Assembly: GCF_963678635.1 (NCBI RefSeq)
Contig: NC_087070.1
Span: 43,262,988 to 43,322,987, forward strand
DNA from: Symsagittifera roscoffensis
Taxonomy: Eukaryota > Xenacoelomorpha > Acoela > Convolutidae
Direction of reading: 5' to 3'
Length of the DNA stretch: 60,000 nucleotides
Shown here in pieces: positions 57,327 through 60,000 of the stretch (the first letter of the stretch is position 1; each line of letters opens with the position of its first letter). The position numbers were made by a program, and so were the translations under genes. The notes under the pieces are model-generated. The model was not told the origin of the DNA. It did not search any database and saw only the letters and a program-made list of their open reading frames with translations.

Positions 57327-58540
57327 CTGCCAATCAAAACAATCAGCCGCATTGACAGTTGAAAAAAGTTGGGACAGGCAAAAATAATTAAAAAGAGCAA
57401 ATTACCTATTTCAACAGAATTTTGCATACAAAAGATAGTTTGTCAGACAGAATTGATATCTCAAACTCAATAATTCGTCGAAATTAAGAAAAAAATGATC
57501 TCTTTAACTACAACCCCCCCCCCCCCCCCCCCCCCTCCCCTATGACACCTATTAATGAGTCTCCCCTAAAAACAAATTGATTTACCGGCTAGTGTTTGTG
57601 AACTTTATGCCTGGTAACGAATCTCCCCCTCCCCTTTTGTAAGAGGCGGGTAATAGTTCAGGTCAAAGAGCTCCACCGAATGTTTGCGGTGCAAAGCTAG
57701 ATCAATCTACTTCGGCTTAGCTTCCTGTTTTTTTAGAAAATTATTCCATGAAGAATTGCCCTTTTAAAGATTATGTTAATGTTACCAGTTTGTCACCTGC
57801 AAAGCTCTGTCACTTGCGTCAAACTGTCACTTCGCAAGGCAAGCCTTACCAAATCAAAGCAGACTATTTTAGAGATTACTTGAGCTAAGGTGCTCTTAAA
57901 CTGACTCCGTAGATAACAGATAGAAAGTTTTATGCAATAAAATTTAACCATTCTGGAAAATCAAAGAAGAATATATAAAGCAAAAGGATTATTGCGGAAG
58001 TGATTGTTATAACTATTTTTTTTGTGGTTTAATCAATATCAGTGCCAGATCTTATTACAAATAGCCATGGAGCGGAAAAATTAGTTTTCTTTTTTCCCCT
58101 TTTTCTATAACTTTTTCGCTAATTAATAAGTAATAAAAAGAATAAGCAAAACTTATAAATGCCGTAACTTTGCCTTGGAAAACAGCAAAAAGTTTTCCAG
58201 AGGGACCATGAATTGGAATTTGTGACAAAAAATTTGCCCAATTCCTTAATACACGGGCAATATTTTATAGGCGGGAAAATTTTTTGGTATTCTGAAGCAA
58301 AACTGCGGAACTGTCAGAAAGTACTCATAAAAAACGTGGAAAAGTGTTGTATTATTCGTTTATAAGACGAAAGGTGAAAGTTTCTGCAATTAATTTTTTT
58401 TTAATTTTGCCGACAAAAAAAGTATTAAAGCAATTTCTTACTACCAAAAATTTACTTTTTCACCCGCTACCTGATAATTACTTTACTTGTCGTACATTTA
58501 GCCAGGAGTGGATTTGGGATTTTCTCGATGAGCGGATTTT
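57327..58540. other. Kv intron with poly-C tract and MITE relic
   Basis: A run of 22 C at 57514-57535 is followed by CTCCCCTATGACACC and, at 57603-57660, by GGTAACGAATCTCCCCCTCC and GTAAGAGGCGGGTAATAGTTC, which resembles an inverted, decayed version of the MITE at 43047-43201. No exon seen. Confidence 0.45.
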
Positions 58541-58800
58541 TCAACATTTTTCGATAATTTTCTTAGGTCAACCAAATTGACTTTCCGAGCTCTCCCAAAA
58601 CACTATAAAGACCTTTTTTAACCTAAAAAAGTCGCGTCGTAAACAAATTGATGAAAAATGCCGTTAGCGCCTTTAGAAAAAACTTTGAGTTAGTCGACCT
58701 AAAATGGATATCATAAAATAAAACCAAAGGGCGGACCTTTTGGTTGGTGATGGGGTCGAATCCCTGAGGGATTCGACCCTTTCAAAAAAAAATCAAAGAT
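58541..58800 (+). repeat. C-family dispersed repeat
   Basis: GGTCAACCAAATTGACTTTC, CGAGCTCTCCCAAAACACTATAAAGACC and TCCCTGAGGGATTCGACCC match parts of the repeats at 14040, 18640 and 56670. Confidence 0.5.
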
Positions 58801-60000
58801 CTTTCAGTCACCAAATATTTGAAAGTTTCGTTCGAATGGCGAACAAAGTGATCGTTTTAGGGGTTCTCAAACGATCCTATTACATTGCTTACCGTCACTG
58901 AAGTTTTAGTTTTTGCATGGTTTCCAAATATCGGGTTGCAATCTTTTCATTGAAGCAATTTGGTTTAGTTATCAATCTGTGATTTATGTTTTGATATGGT
59001 TTTTTAACCTCAATGATGTTTGTTAAAAAGTATAAAAAAATTCTTTTGGCTGAAACTTCTTTCAGATGTAACATTAAAATTATATCTATTTCCAACTTAG
59101 CTATCAATTTTTGGTACTGGAGGTCAAATATTCAGTGCGCAATCTACTTACAGCTTTGTTAACCATATGATCCACCCTGTAAATCAAATGTAAAAACAAA
59201 TCTGATTTCAAAAAACAATTTAACATGATCTTTTCTAATTTTCTTGTAACATAATCACTTCATCAAAAAACTAGCATTTTTTATCCATTTGGAAAAAGAC
59301 ATTTGAAAATACTCAAGTTTTAGCAGCCTCCAAATCCAAATCTTGACACTATCTCTGAACAAATGTTTTAAAAAATACAAAGCAGGCACAAGATACTGCC
59401 TGGTCAGTTTTTTGTAATCGAAATCTTTGAACTCACCCAAATTTGTTAGTTCTTTCAAACTATTTGCTATTCTGTTTTTGTCACCATCTTGTTCATCTTA
59501 AGCCCATTTGGAAAGAAATTTTGAGCGGCTTAAGCAATTTTTGCAAAGTGACCAAATGCTGTTCTTCTTTCTCCTGATTATGTTACGACAGTTTTTCCCC
59601 GCAATTCGAACGATACTGAAATCCTGGGCGAACAATAAAAATATTTTTTTAACTGTGATTGTTTTTTATAATCTTAATTATAGGCTTTAAAAATTGTCAT
59701 ATCAGGCAATTTTGGATAAATAATGAGTGTAATTTTTAAAGCTTATTGCAACCGGCAAGCTAAACCGACTCACAAATGATTCCAAATTAAACTGAGGCAA
59801 ACTGATAGTTTCAGTTAAACTTATCAGGATGAGCAATATATCGTTTTATGCTTAAAAAGGCATGTGTACGGAAGATTTACCAGAAAAAAATTTGAAAAAA
59901 AAAATCAAAATGCTTCGTGTTGTAAACTTTCTCTTTTTTATTTGCAAACCTTTTCATATATCTGGAAAAGCAGTCAGGCATATCAGTTTTTGTCATGTTA
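58801..60000. other. Non-coding, presumed Kv intron
   Basis: AT-rich sequence without a T1/BTB-like exon, RNA gene or clear repeat. Confidence 0.45.

Noticed and set aside
57330-60000. T1 (BTB) exon of the channel
   Set aside because: No block with the expected T1 motifs on the minus strand; it must lie outside the window.

Overview
The window is animal nuclear DNA, probably from an invertebrate. It is AT-rich, has GT-AG introns, carries part of a Shaw/Kv3-type voltage-gated potassium channel gene, and is full of Gypsy-type LTR retrotransposons, a tRNA-derived SINE, terminal-inverted-repeat elements and minisatellites. The species cannot be named from the sequence. There are no bacterial features (no operons, CRISPR or rRNA), and two 200-N runs mark assembly gaps.

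Layout. 311-6315: satellite of about 171 copies of a 35-bp unit, ending in a gap (6316-6515). 6681-13666: a complete but decayed Gypsy-type element (Gypsy-1, + strand) with 340/339-bp LTRs, a 5-bp target duplication ATAGC, and gag, protease, RT, RNase H, integrase and a third reading frame, all broken. 13667-13803: possible terminal exon (minus strand). 14167-31497 (copy A) and 31979-48698 (copy B): a tandem duplication of about 17 kb, separated by a 200-N gap and about 280 bp of unique sequence. Each copy holds the same set of older insertions: a foldback element, a second Gypsy element (Gypsy-2, minus strand), a 608-bp exon-like coding block, a 1.55-1.7 kb TIR element with nested SINE fragment and MITE, a 27-bp minisatellite, and several copies of a dispersed repeat called here R-family. 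48699-54533: non-coding, with more R-family copies and a 10 x 67-bp minisatellite. 54854-57326: three Kv channel exons on the minus strand. 57327-60000: intron; the T1 domain exons must lie beyond 60000.

Proposed gene model (partly inference). On the minus strand, exon 57326-57148 (end of the T1-S1 linker) joins exon 56550-55389 (S1 to S6) and then tail exon 55136-54854; the splice phases agree at each junction. The tail exon ends in phase 2, which fits the 608-bp block present at 41303-40696 and again at 24307-23700. Each block starts in phase 2 and ends in phase 1, so the two copies cannot be spliced to each other in frame and would have to be used as alternatives. A possible shared last exon starts at 13803. 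In both copies Gypsy-2 sits exactly at the splice donor of the 608-bp block: its 5-bp target duplication GTACG is the donor itself, and the first LTR base restores GTACGT.

Main caveat: a gap lies at the border of the two 17-kb copies, so they could be two diverged haplotypes wrongly placed in tandem. Divergence of a few percent and a SINE found only in copy A fit either explanation.
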